Origin: Crocinitomix catalasitica ATCC 23190
Lineage (GTDB): Bacteria > Bacteroidota > Bacteroidia > Flavobacteriales_D > Crocinitomicaceae
Assembly: GCF_000621625.1 (NCBI RefSeq)
Contig: NZ_KK211318.1
Span: 215,907-279,906, forward strand
Length of the DNA stretch: 64,000 nt
Reading direction: 5' to 3'
Shown: positions 56,111 through 64,000 of the stretch, one piece after another
Position numbering within the stretch: position 1 is the stretch's first letter
Layout: each line of letters starts with the position of its first letter
Notes under the pieces: model-generated
What the model saw: the letters and a program-made list of their open reading frames with translations, nothing else
Database searches by the model: none
Told to the model about the DNA's origin: nothing
Position numbers and translations under genes: made by a program

Positions 56111-56882
56111 TTTTGTCCTCATCCTATTATTCTGCAGTGCGAATAGCTTTGCGCAATTAGCAGAAACAATTAGAAGTGGAAGACCAGGTCAAGCGATAGG
56201 TTCATATGCCGTTGGTGCAAAAGTTTTTCAAATGCAAACAGGAATCGATTATGGAGGTTTGCAAAATGATGTGTTCAACTTTTCTCAAAATAGTTTCAAT
56301 CCAAATACAGTTTTAAGATTTGGATTGACAGAAAAAATTGAAATTAATACGGGCTGGGCTTATCAGTACGAACAATATGAGACACCATTCATTTCAAGTG
56401 AGCGCAGTGGATTGAGTCAGGCGACTATTGGCACACGAATTAATATTATTGAAGCGAATAATTATTTGCCCGCTGTAGGCATTCAGGTGACAATGAAATT
56501 ACCAATACTGTCTCCCGATTATAATGTCAGTTTTATTGCACCTAGAATTATGGCGATTGCCAATCAAAAATTAGCTGAAAAATTGGCGCTTACACTCAAT
56601 TTAGGTATTGATTATAATGGTTTTAACGCACAACCTATAGGCATATATGTTGCCAACTTATCCTACTCAATGACGGATAAGGTTGGTGTGTTTATAGAGA
56701 ATTATGGCGATTTTGGACAATCGTTTTACAATACTTTTTGGGATGCAGGAATATCGTATTTGGTTACCAATGATTTACAATTGGATGTCCTTGGAGGATT
56801 GGCATTGAATGACGATAATATGCGTTATTTTGTAAGTGTAGGTGTATCATGGAGATTTGTTGGATGGCATCAATCCAACTAA
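56100..56882 (+). CDS. Outer-membrane 'transporter'-type beta-barrel protein
   Basis: I chose the ATG at 56100 (MKNSFVLILLFCSANSFAQ), a clear signal peptide, over a GTG four codons upstream. About 260 residues. The mature part (LAETIRSGRPGQAIGSYAVG, then GLTEKIEINTGWAYQYEQ, MKLPILSPDYNVSF, FIENYGDFGQSF) resembles the phenol-degradation-type 'transporter' barrels common in Bacteroidota. Role unknown. It lies between two mscS-type genes (11-nt overlap upstream, 17-bp gap downstream). Confidence 0.85.
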   Translation: MKNSFVLILLFCSANSFAQLAETIRSGRPGQAIGSYAVGAKVFQMQTGIDYGGLQNDVFNFSQNSFNPNTVLRFGLTEKIEINTGWAYQYEQYETPFISSERSGLSQATIGTRINIIEANNYLPAVGIQVTMKLPILSPDYNVSFIAPRIMAIANQKLAEKLALTLNLGIDYNGFNAQPIGIYVANLSYSMTDKVGVFIENYGDFGQSFYNTFWDAGISYLVTNDLQLDVLGGLALNDDNMRYFVSVGVSWRFVGWHQSN

Positions 56883-56899
56883 TAATTAATTTAGAATAA

Positions 56900-58777
56900 A
56901 TGAAGAATATTACCTTATTAATAATCGCTGTACTGACTAGTTTCGTTGGTTTTAATCAAGACTTAACTGCTGATACTAATGAATTGGATAGTTTATCGAA
57001 TGTCAAAGATTCGTTGAACGATGTACAATTAATTGAATTCAATAAAAAATTGGCTGCTATTGAGTTTCAATATGTTCAGGATTCTCTTAAACGAATGGAA
57101 TTGGAGCAGCAACTGAGTTCTTTGCAAACAACTGACAATATTAAGAAGGAAGAATTATTGCAAGAATTAGAAGCTTTAAATACAGAAAAGGAAAAAAGAT
57201 TATCGGATAAAAAAATGCAAATTGATGCGATGCGTCTGACCTTGAACGGTTTTCCCGTGATCGGCTTTTTTAATGATACTTTATTCATGATTTATTCGAA
57301 ATTAGGGAGTTTTTCACCTAAGGATCGTGCAATTGCTATTGGAAGTAGAATTAATATTTTGGCTGATCAAATAAGTGATAAGGACAGCTTAACTGTCGTT
57401 GAGGTGGAAGGTGCTTTTGATGTGATGTACAAAGAACAAATTATCGTTTCTGTCTCAGAGAATGATGGTATTTGGAACAATAAACCGTTAAAATTATTGG
57501 CTGAAGAGTATGCTGTGATTATTCGTGCAGCCATTGATCAATATCATGCCGAGACCAGTACGATGACAATTCTAAAAAGAGTAGGATTAGTCGCTATCGT
57601 ACTAATCGTATTGATTGCTGCATTATTCTGGACGGGGCGTTTATTTAATTGGACTACCAAGAAAATTGAGGCAGAGGAAGGCAAAAAATTAAAAGGAATT
57701 AAAATTAAGAATTATACGTTTTTTGATGCGAAAAGGGAGGTGAATGCCGTTTTATTCGTTAATAAGATTGTAAAATGGCTCTTTTATATCGTTTTATTGT
57801 ATATCGCGATTCCAATTTTATTCGGCATCTTCCCTTGGACAAGAGATTTTGCTGAGACATTATTCGGCTATATCCTCAATCCTATCAAGAATATTGGGAT
57901 GGGCTTTTTTAATTATTTACCCAACTTAATCACCATCATTGTCATCATCTTCATATTTAGATATGTCATTAAAGGAATCTCATTTTTAAAGTCAGAAGTT
58001 GAAAATGGAAATCTGGTGCTTGCAGGATTCTATCCTGATTGGGCGAATCCAACTTATCAAATTATTCGTGTATTGCTATTTGCCTTTATGATTGTGGTGA
58101 TTTTCCCATATTTACCTGGAAGTGATTCACCGGTTTTTCAAGGTGTATCTGTATTGCTTGGATTCCTTTTGACATTCGGTTCTGCAGGTTCGCTGTCGAA
58201 TATTGTAGCCGGAGTCGTACTGACTTATATGCGATTATTTACGATTGGTGATCGGGTTAAAATTGGTGAGGTATTTGGTGATGTTGTAGAAAAGTCTTTA
58301 TTGGTTACAAGAGTTCGAACAACTAAAAATGAGATTATCTCTATTCCAAACTCAAATGTGATGAGTAGTCATACCATTAATTATAGCAGTGATGCACCAG
58401 CTAAGGGTCTTATTATCCATTCAACTGTAACAATTGGTTATGATGTGCCATGGAAAAAGATGCATGAAACGCTACTAGAGGCTGCTAAAAGAACAGAACT
58501 TATTTTGGATACGCCAGAACCATTCGTTTTACAAACTAGTTTAGATGATTTCTATGTGTCGTATGAGATCAATGGTTATACAAAAGTACCGAATATGCAA
58601 GCGCGTATTTATTCAGATTTACATCAAAATATTCAAGATGTATGTTTTGAAAATGGAATCGAAATCCTGTCACCACATTATCGTGCCGGTAGAGATGGAA
58701 ATGCAACAACCATTCCTGCTGATTATTTAGATAAAGATTATAAGGCACCGAGTTTTAACGTGAAGGTTGAGAAATAA
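56900..58777 (+). CDS. Large MscS-family mechanosensitive channel with N-terminal periplasmic coiled-coil domain
   Basis: 625 residues. After a signal-like N-terminus (ends near VGFNQ) there is an Asp/Leu/Glu-rich coiled coil (~25-95) and a ~120-residue periplasmic domain with FPVIGFFNDTLFMIYSKLGSFS. Transmembrane segments lie at ~230-250, ~295-315, ~345-365 and ~390-410; the pore helix and beta domain follow (GSAGSLSNIVAGVVLTYMRL, IGDRVKIGEVFGDVVEK, IPNSNVMSSHTINYS). This matches the larger MscK/YbdG-like channels. Confidence 0.93.
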   Translation: MKNITLLIIAVLTSFVGFNQDLTADTNELDSLSNVKDSLNDVQLIEFNKKLAAIEFQYVQDSLKRMELEQQLSSLQTTDNIKKEELLQELEALNTEKEKRLSDKKMQIDAMRLTLNGFPVIGFFNDTLFMIYSKLGSFSPKDRAIAIGSRINILADQISDKDSLTVVEVEGAFDVMYKEQIIVSVSENDGIWNNKPLKLLAEEYAVIIRAAIDQYHAETSTMTILKRVGLVAIVLIVLIAALFWTGRLFNWTTKKIEAEEGKKLKGIKIKNYTFFDAKREVNAVLFVNKIVKWLFYIVLLYIAIPILFGIFPWTRDFAETLFGYILNPIKNIGMGFFNYLPNLITIIVIIFIFRYVIKGISFLKSEVENGNLVLAGFYPDWANPTYQIIRVLLFAFMIVVIFPYLPGSDSPVFQGVSVLLGFLLTFGSAGSLSNIVAGVVLTYMRLFTIGDRVKIGEVFGDVVEKSLLVTRVRTTKNEIISIPNSNVMSSHTINYSSDAPAKGLIIHSTVTIGYDVPWKKMHETLLEAAKRTELILDTPEPFVLQTSLDDFYVSYEINGYTKVPNMQARIYSDLHQNIQDVCFENGIEILSPHYRAGRDGNATTIPADYLDKDYKAPSFNVKVEK

Positions 58778-58804
58778 TAGGTTGTTGAGGTATTTATTAA
58801 CAAA

Positions 58805-59104
58805 CTAAACACTCCTTTTGGTCCCATATTTATATAGGAATATCAAGATTGAAATGATTGGTAAACAGATGAGATAGAAATACCAACCTTTTTTATCTGC
58901 TTTCGAAATACGCTTATTTTGGTGAACAATTGAAACGAGAAACCATATTGATGAGATCGTGAAGATCAAATTAAATATTTTGAAAAAGTTAGTGTCAATT
59001 AAAGTGAACCAATCGAATAATATTACTGGCATAAAAAAGGGAAGTAAAAATAGACACCAATAAAGCCAAATAATTACTAATAGTATTGATTTAATTAAAG
59101 GCAT
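58805..59104 (-). CDS. Small three-helix membrane protein of unknown function
   Basis: 99 residues. Hydrophobic segments at ~5-33, ~42-62 and ~76-92, with a basic segment between the last two (HQNKRISKADKKG). No family recognised. Convergent with the large mscS gene (27-bp gap). Composition looks like a real membrane protein rather than a chance frame. Confidence 0.65.
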   Translation of the reverse strand: MPLIKSILLVIIWLYWCLFLLPFFMPVILFDWFTLIDTNFFKIFNLIFTISSIWFLVSIVHQNKRISKADKKGWYFYLICLPIISILIFLYKYGTKRSV

Positions 59105-59292
59105 GTTTTAGTTAGGCCTCTTGAGGCTTTTGATTTTCTAATATGAGATGCATATTTTTAAATAGTATATTGATCTGAATAATTCGCTTGTAAAAATAAG
59201 ATAAATTAATTTCACTTGATTAATGCCATTGGTAAGTTGATTTACTTACTTTTATTCAATATATTTCTTTTGAATCTAATCTTTGCGTAAAC

Positions 59293-60228
59293 TTATTCGT
59301 AATATTCATAATGGTAACAGGCATTAATAAAAGTATTTCCTTTGTGATCAGTTTCAATAAGCCGCTGAATTAATCCATTATGGTCATATTCAAAATACAT
59401 CTTCCAAATCAACAATAATTCAACTTCTTCGGGCTCTTTTTTTTTATAATAATTACTTTCATATTCATGTCTACCTACAATAACATCCTCCGCATAGATC
59501 AATTGTTGTTTTCGAATCGGAACCCAAACGCCTGTGTGTAATTTTTCATCTTGATAACCTAAAAGGCGGCAATTCGAATCTCTAATTTCAATCCTACGGG
59601 TTTCGAAACTTGATTGAATACCAAGAAGACAGCCGAGATCGTTATAAAGTCGATTGTCAGTAAATTGATCACTAATTCGATTCGATTTGCCAATAATTGA
59701 GTCGTTTTTATTACGGAAAGTATATATCGTATCTTTATCCGTACTTGTCCATGTTACATTTGTTCCGCTGATCTCACCTTTATAATATTTGCGGCTATAA
59801 GCATATTCATTTTTATGATAAAATTGGGTTTCCATCATTCTCACACGATCATTTAAATCATAATTGAATTTAAATATCTCATGCTGTTTTTTTCTAGAAG
59901 AATACTGGACTGTATACGCATCAATTCTTAACAGCGAATCATAGCTAAACTCAACCGTTTGATAGTCTTTAAGTTTATCAAAATTATGGTCGATTAATGC
60001 TGTTATATTTCCTTGCTCATTGTATGTTGCTTTATATATGATTTGTTTCTTTTGCTTTTTGTCAATTGTAGATATTAAAGTGACCGTTTTGAGGCCTTGC
60101 TCAGCTGCTTCTTTATTCAATCTCTGATAATATTTTAAATCATAATCGAATTCAATTTCTTGTGCATTAAGAGAGGCGGATGTAAAAGCGCAAAGGACAA
60201 GTAAAATAGTAGGGTTGAAATGTTGCAT
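59293..60228 (-). CDS. Exported protein of unknown function with YD-like repeats
   Basis: 311 residues with signal peptide MQHFNPTILLVLCAFTSASLNAQ. The mature part has repeated elements of the type YNEQGNITALIDHNFD, YDSLLRIDAYTVQYSS and YDHNGLIQRLIETDHKGN, similar to YD/RHS-like beta-hairpin repeats, but without an RHS core. Function not known. Divergent from the ABC-F gene. Confidence 0.78.
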   Translation of the reverse strand: MQHFNPTILLVLCAFTSASLNAQEIEFDYDLKYYQRLNKEAAEQGLKTVTLISTIDKKQKKQIIYKATYNEQGNITALIDHNFDKLKDYQTVEFSYDSLLRIDAYTVQYSSRKKQHEIFKFNYDLNDRVRMMETQFYHKNEYAYSRKYYKGEISGTNVTWTSTDKDTIYTFRNKNDSIIGKSNRISDQFTDNRLYNDLGCLLGIQSSFETRRIEIRDSNCRLLGYQDEKLHTGVWVPIRKQQLIYAEDVIVGRHEYESNYYKKKEPEEVELLLIWKMYFEYDHNGLIQRLIETDHKGNTFINACYHYEYYE

Positions 60229-60338
60229 GAATCAACGTTAACGGATTATTGTGGCTTTTTATTATATAAACTTTAAACTGTGACTAATTCAGTGATTGTT
60301 ACAGCTCATTTTATCAATCATAATTCCTAAAGATTTTA

Positions 60339-60346
60339 TAGCTTTG
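60339..60346 (+). promoter_or_regulatory. Putative -7 element TAGCTTTG of the ABC-F gene
   Basis: Exact TAnnTTTG match 44 nt before the start codon. No clear TTG at the -33 distance. Confidence 0.4.
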
Positions 60347-60390
60347 CATTTCTATAAGTGCCTATCGGGTACATTTTTTAATTTAGATTT

Positions 60391-62019
60391 ATGATTTCCG
60401 TTGATAATTTGGCAGTTGAATTTAATGGTTCAACTTTGTTTAGTGAGGTTTCTTTTGTAATTAATCCGACAGATAAAATTGCCTTAATGGGTAAGAATGG
60501 TGCGGGTAAGTCGACAATGATGAAAATTATTGCAGGTGAAACCAAGCCTACTCGAGGTGCCGTTCGTTCGCCCGAAGACACGGTAATTGCATATTTACCA
60601 CAGCATTTATTAACGGATGATGATTCGACCGTATTTGAGGAGGCGTCAAAAGCTTTTGGACATATTTTTGATATGCAAAAGGAAATGGATGCCTTGAATA
60701 AGGAATTGGAAACAAGAACTGATTATGAGTCTGAAGCTTATATGAAGATCATTGAAAAGGTGACTGAATTGGGTGAGAAATTCTATGCGATTGAGGAGGT
60801 GAATTTTGATGCTGAGGTAGAGTTAGCTTTAAAAGGGTTAGGATTCAAAAGAGAAGATTTTACCAAGTTGACCAGTGAGTTTTCTGGAGGTTGGAGAATG
60901 AGAATCGAATTGGCAAAAATTCTATTGAAAAAACCTGATTTGATTCTTTTGGATGAGCCGACTAATCACTTGGATATAGAATCTGTTGTTTGGTTGGAGG
61001 ATTTCTTAATCAATAAAGCAAAAGCTGTATTGGTGATTTCGCATGACAAAGCATTTATTGACACCATTACCAATCGAACGATTGAGGTAACAATGGGCAA
61101 GATTTATGATTATAAAGCCAATTATTCGCACTATTTAACTTTACGTGAAGAAAGACGTGAGCAGCAAATAAAACAATACAACGAGCAGCAAAAAGTAATC
61201 AAGGATATACAGGATTTTATTGATCGATTTAAAGGTACTTATTCTAAAACCAACCAAGTGAATTCGAGAGAACGTATGTTGGAAAAGATGACCATTATTG
61301 AGATTGATGAAATGGATACTTCTTCAATACGATTGACTTTCCCTCCGGCACCACGTTCGGGTGATTATCCTGTAACAGCTTTAGATTTGACCAAGTCGTA
61401 TGATGACCATATTGTTTTTAAAGGCGCCAATATGTCTATTTCTAGAGGTGAAAAGGTTTCATTTGTTGGAAGAAATGGGGAAGGGAAGTCGACCATGATT
61501 AAGGCCATTATGGGTGAGATTGATTTCGAAGGGAAATGTGAATTAGGACACAATGCGAAGGTTGGATATTTTGCACAGAATCAAGCGGCGTTAATGGATC
61601 CTGAACTAACGGTTTTCCAAACTGTAGACATGGTCGCTGAAGGTGACATTCGAACGCAAATTAAAAGTATTCTTGGTCGTTTTATGTTCAGCGGTGAGAA
61701 TATTGATAAAAAGGTTGGCTTTTTATCAGGTGGAGAGCGCACCCGTTTGGCGATGGTGAAATTATTGCTCGAACCGGTGAATGTTTTAATTCTCGATGAA
61801 CCTACGAATCACCTTGATATCAAATCGAAAGAGGTTTTAAAAGAAGCTTTATTGGCTTTTGAGGGGACGTTAATTTTGGTTTCTCACGATCGTGATTTCT
61901 TAAAAGGATTGTCACAAAAAGTCTTCGAATTTAAAGACAAGCGTGTCATCGAACATTTCGAATCTATTGATGAATTCTTGGTAAGAAATAGAGTCGAGAG
62001 TTTGAAAGCTTTAGGGTAG
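60391..62019 (+). CDS. ABC-F family ATP-binding protein
   Basis: 542 residues with two ABC cassettes and no membrane segments. Cassette 1: Walker A GKNGAGKST (~34-42), signature FSGGWRMRIELAK, Walker B LILLDEPTNHLD. Cassette 2: GRNGEGKST (~360-368), LSGGERTRLAMVK, LILDEPTNHLD. The linker (~240-325) is the charged coiled coil typical of ABC-F proteins, and an arm-like insertion lies in cassette 1 (~85-130). ABC-F proteins bind the ribosome E-site; length and motifs suggest the Uup/EttA/YbiT group, closest to YbiT by eye. Not necessarily an antibiotic-resistance factor. Confidence 0.95.
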   Translation: MISVDNLAVEFNGSTLFSEVSFVINPTDKIALMGKNGAGKSTMMKIIAGETKPTRGAVRSPEDTVIAYLPQHLLTDDDSTVFEEASKAFGHIFDMQKEMDALNKELETRTDYESEAYMKIIEKVTELGEKFYAIEEVNFDAEVELALKGLGFKREDFTKLTSEFSGGWRMRIELAKILLKKPDLILLDEPTNHLDIESVVWLEDFLINKAKAVLVISHDKAFIDTITNRTIEVTMGKIYDYKANYSHYLTLREERREQQIKQYNEQQKVIKDIQDFIDRFKGTYSKTNQVNSRERMLEKMTIIEIDEMDTSSIRLTFPPAPRSGDYPVTALDLTKSYDDHIVFKGANMSISRGEKVSFVGRNGEGKSTMIKAIMGEIDFEGKCELGHNAKVGYFAQNQAALMDPELTVFQTVDMVAEGDIRTQIKSILGRFMFSGENIDKKVGFLSGGERTRLAMVKLLLEPVNVLILDEPTNHLDIKSKEVLKEALLAFEGTLILVSHDRDFLKGLSQKVFEFKDKRVIEHFESIDEFLVRNRVESLKALG

Positions 62020-62051
62020 AATTTAGGTTCGATTGTGGTTAAGCGTAAACC

Positions 62052-62088
62052 AAAAAAATCCCACAAAATATATTTGTAGGATTTTTTT
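62052..62088. terminator. Bidirectional Rho-independent terminator
   Basis: A-rich AAAAAAATCCCACAAA pairs with TTTGTAGGATTTTTTT (one mismatch). A T-run follows on both strands, so it can end the plus-strand ABC-F transcript and the minus-strand amtB transcript. Confidence 0.85.
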
Positions 62089-62151
62089 AGCGGTTTTGAG
62101 TTAAATGTCTGATGCTTTGGTATTGTTCAGACAAATGGAATTGATTCTTGA

Positions 62152-62361
62152 TTAACTTAAAGAAGGAATTACTAAATTGTATCTTCTAATATGTTCGGCA
62201 TACTCGGTAATGCTGTAATTGTAAACTTTATACCGATTTTGATTGAGGCACTTTAATTCATTGATTTCATCTTTGTCCCTATCCAAATATACTTCAACTA
62301 CGCATTCAGGATTGTGTACTGTACTAATGAATTCTCCGAGATCATTTTTGATATTATTCAT
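62152..62361 (-). CDS. Small protein of unknown function downstream of amtB
   Basis: 69 residues, no signal peptide, mixed charged/hydrophobic composition (LGEFISTVHNPECVVEVYLD, ITEYAEHIRRYNLVIPSL). Starts 14 bp after the amtB stop on the same strand and is followed by the terminator at 62052-62088, so it is likely in the same transcript. It is not a PII protein, which is longer and carries a conserved T-loop. Real gene status is moderately supported. Confidence 0.6.
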   Translation of the reverse strand: MNNIKNDLGEFISTVHNPECVVEVYLDRDKDEINELKCLNQNRYKVYNYSITEYAEHIRRYNLVIPSLS

Positions 62362-62375
62362 ATTATATTTTTTGG

Positions 62376-63569
62376 TTAATACTGTTCATTATGTTGACTT
62401 TGGTCTAAACCATCTGATTCTAAATCTTTGTTTACCCGCATCGGTATGAGTTTATTACTTACTTTATAAAGTATCATCGAAATCATAAAGACATAGGCGA
62501 AAACAGCAACAAGTGCGATAATATGTACTATAAATGTCGATGTTTCACCATTAACAAGTCCTACATCTTTTGCAAAAATGGCAGTAGCAATCATGCCGAA
62601 CATTCCAGCAACACCATGTGATGGAAATACATCCAAAGTATCGTCTAATTTTGTTTTGTTTTTGATCTCAATTGCGATATAACTCAGGCAGGCGCCTAGT
62701 GTTCCAATAAGGAGACTTTGGCCAATTGTTACAAATCCAGCAGCAGGTGTAATGGCCACTAATCCCACAACTGCACCAATACATGTACCTATCGCAGATA
62801 TTTTTTTACCTCTTATTAAATCGATTAATATCCAGGTAACCATGGCAGCTGCACTCGCGCAATTAGTTGTTGCGAAACTCATCGCAGCTTCACCATTTGC
62901 ACTAAATGAAGAGCCAGCATTGAAGCCGAACCAGCCAAACCACAACATCCCCGTACCTAATAGAACGAATGGTATGTTGACTGGTTGATGTGATTTGTTA
63001 ATCCGCTTACCTAAAACCAGTGCGCCTGTCAATGCTGTCACTCCTGCAGACATATGTACAACTGTACCGCCCGCATAATCTAATACACCTGCTAATTTTA
63101 AAAGCCCCTCAGGATGCCATGTCATATGGCAAAGAGGAGCATATATAAAAGTGGAGAAAAGTAGAATGAAAAATAAGTAACCCTTAAAATTAATACGTTC
63201 AGCAAAACTTCCAGTGATCAACGCGGGCGTTATAACGGCGAATTTCAATTGGAACATGGCGAATAATACGAATGGTATGTTGGGCGATAATAATGCGTTG
63301 GGTGCGACGCCTACATTGTCGAATGCAAAATAGGTCAAAGGATTTCCAATAATTCCCCCGTTACTTTCGCCAAAACATAAGCTGAAACCAATTAATACCC
63401 ACCAGATGCTTACTACTCCTAATGCCACAAAAGATTGTAGCATTGTACTTATAATATTTTTTTTACTAACCATTCCACCGTAAAAAAACGATAGTCCAGG
63501 GGTCATGAAAAAAACGAGACATGTGGCAGTTAGCATCCAGGCAATATCGGCAGCAATAACTTCAGACAT
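62376..63569 (-). CDS. amtB: Ammonium transporter
   Basis: 397 residues with 11 transmembrane helices. The twin pore histidines are visible in GGTVVHMSAGVTAL and in DVFPSHGVAGMFG; FMTPGLSFFYGGMVSKKN is the helix-1 signature and WFGWFGFNAGSS the helix-5 region. It imports ammonium or ammonia as a trimer. No glnB/glnK gene lies next to it, unlike most bacteria. Divergent from an Lrp/AsnC regulator that may respond to amino-acid or nitrogen state. Confidence 0.96.
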   Translation of the reverse strand: MSEVIAADIAWMLTATCLVFFMTPGLSFFYGGMVSKKNIISTMLQSFVALGVVSIWWVLIGFSLCFGESNGGIIGNPLTYFAFDNVGVAPNALLSPNIPFVLFAMFQLKFAVITPALITGSFAERINFKGYLFFILLFSTFIYAPLCHMTWHPEGLLKLAGVLDYAGGTVVHMSAGVTALTGALVLGKRINKSHQPVNIPFVLLGTGMLWFGWFGFNAGSSFSANGEAAMSFATTNCASAAAMVTWILIDLIRGKKISAIGTCIGAVVGLVAITPAAGFVTIGQSLLIGTLGACLSYIAIEIKNKTKLDDTLDVFPSHGVAGMFGMIATAIFAKDVGLVNGETSTFIVHIIALVAVFAYVFMISMILYKVSNKLIPMRVNKDLESDGLDQSQHNEQY

Positions 63570-63718
63570 ATTCTAATTATGGTTTAAATAATTATTAATT
63601 AATGCTTAAAATTAGTTTTTAGCGCTCGTTTATTAAAGTAAATTCATATAAATGATTGAATATTTAACGAATTGATAATTTTTAAACTGTTTTGTTATGA
63701 ATAATGTAAAATTGATGC

Positions 63719-63726
63719 TAATATTG
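63719..63726 (+). promoter_or_regulatory. Weak -7-like element TAATATTG abutting the lrp-like start
   Basis: One mismatch to TAnnTTTG, again 4 nt (AGGT) before the ATG at 63731. Only suggestive alone. Confidence 0.3.
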
Positions 63727-63730
63727 AGGT

Positions 63731-64000
63731 ATGATTAGAAATATTGATAAAGTTGATTTACAAATTCTAGATTTTTTAATTGCAGATGCGCGGATGCCTT
63801 ATACGGAAATAGCGAAGAATATAGGCGTTTCAGCTGGAACGGTGCATGTTAGGGTTAAGAAGCTTGAAAAAAGAGGTCTTATTCAAGGCGCTTCCCTCGT
63901 AGTTAATTACGAAGTGATGGGCTATTCATTTACTGCTTACGTTGGAATAATTATAGGAAGATCTAGTGATTCGGACAAGATAATGACGAATCTCACGAAG
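63731..64000 (+). CDS. Lrp/AsnC family transcriptional regulator (3' partial)
   Basis: The ATG at 63731 opens a frame that runs off the window end (90 visible codons). IDKVDLQILDFLIADARMPY is the classic Lrp/AsnC start, followed by the helix-turn-helix TEIAKNIGVSAGTVHVRVKKLEKRGLI and the beginning of the RAM/effector domain (YEVMGYSFTAYVGIIIG). The effector is probably an amino acid. Divergent from amtB. Confidence 0.92.
   Translation, partial: MIRNIDKVDLQILDFLIADARMPYTEIAKNIGVSAGTVHVRVKKLEKRGLIQGASLVVNYEVMGYSFTAYVGIIIGRSSDSDKIMTNLTK

Noticed and set aside
62108-62133. Terminator formed by GTCTGA and TCAGAC
   Set aside because: Only a 6-bp stem with a long loop and no T-tract; the strong bidirectional terminator at 62052-62088 is enough.
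62376-63569. Rhesus or bile-acid type transporter
   Set aside because: The twin pore histidines and helix signatures fit ammonium transporters clearly.

Overview
The window is a low-GC, gene-dense stretch of a chromosome from a member of the Bacteroidota, most likely Flavobacteriales in the broad sense. The evidence is type IX secretion (T9SS) sorting domains of both classes, a PorP/SprF-family protein, an OmpA/PorE-like envelope protein, a GSCFA protein, many Bacteroidota-style lipoproteins, and several promoter-like TAnnTTTG -7 elements. The genus cannot be fixed from the sequence alone. No rRNA, tRNA, CRISPR array, prophage or insertion sequence was recognised.

Layout. 1-5438 (+): end of a huge calcium-binding-repeat T9SS substrate, then PorP/SprF and an OmpA/TPR/beta-propeller protein, closed by a terminator; this looks like an SprB-SprF type substrate/partner unit. 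5439-6683: AT-rich, no gene seen. 6684-10133 (+): tightly packed operon of a membrane-anchored unknown, dapF, an unknown, a GNAT acetyltransferase and mltG (cell-wall precursor synthesis and glycan-strand termination). 10539-12596 (-): lipoprotein dipeptidyl peptidase III. 12766-15033 (+): FG-GAP T9SS substrate. 15162-19197 (+): hisS, hutH, a membrane protein and a lipoprotein. 19325-24093 (+): large T9SS type B protein, queuosine-precursor transporter, lipoprotein. 24204-28199 (-): exported WD40-caspase protein and a DinB-fold protein. 28457-29863 (+): membrane SpoIIE-type phosphatase. 29895-34177 (-): beta-barrel protein, rhodanese lipoprotein, priA and plsC. 34341-35872 (+): beta-barrel protein, radC. 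35933-42111 (+): overlapping operon of a UDP-GlcNAc 2-epimerase, a polysaccharide-deacetylase-like protein, a metal-chelate type ABC importer (binding lipoprotein, permease, ATPase) and a GSCFA protein. 42117-43519 (-): dinB polymerase IV and a TfoX-like protein. 43724-45523 (+): PKD-containing T9SS substrate. 45568-54216 (-): a packed five-gene set containing a mercaptopyruvate-type sulfurtransferase, then an esterase-like protein, a VIT1-type metal transporter, methionine aminopeptidase, a pappalysin-like protease, an AraC regulator and a small membrane protein. 54301-58777 (+): TetR regulator and an MscS / outer-membrane barrel / MscS set. 58805-60228 (-): two unknowns. 60391-62019 (+): ABC-F ATPase. 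62152-63569 (-): ammonium transporter and a small unknown, divergent from an Lrp/AsnC regulator cut by the window end.

The most interesting signals are: twin 18-bp repeats in the divergent TetR promoter, each overlapping a different promoter element; three TAnnTTTG elements (plus one near match) lying exactly 4 nt before start codons, predicting leaderless transcripts; the wecB-deacetylase-ABC importer-GSCFA operon; the exported WD40-caspase protein; and the mscS-barrel-mscS set. No single obviously new multi-gene system stands out. The rest is mainly ordinary chromosomal content.
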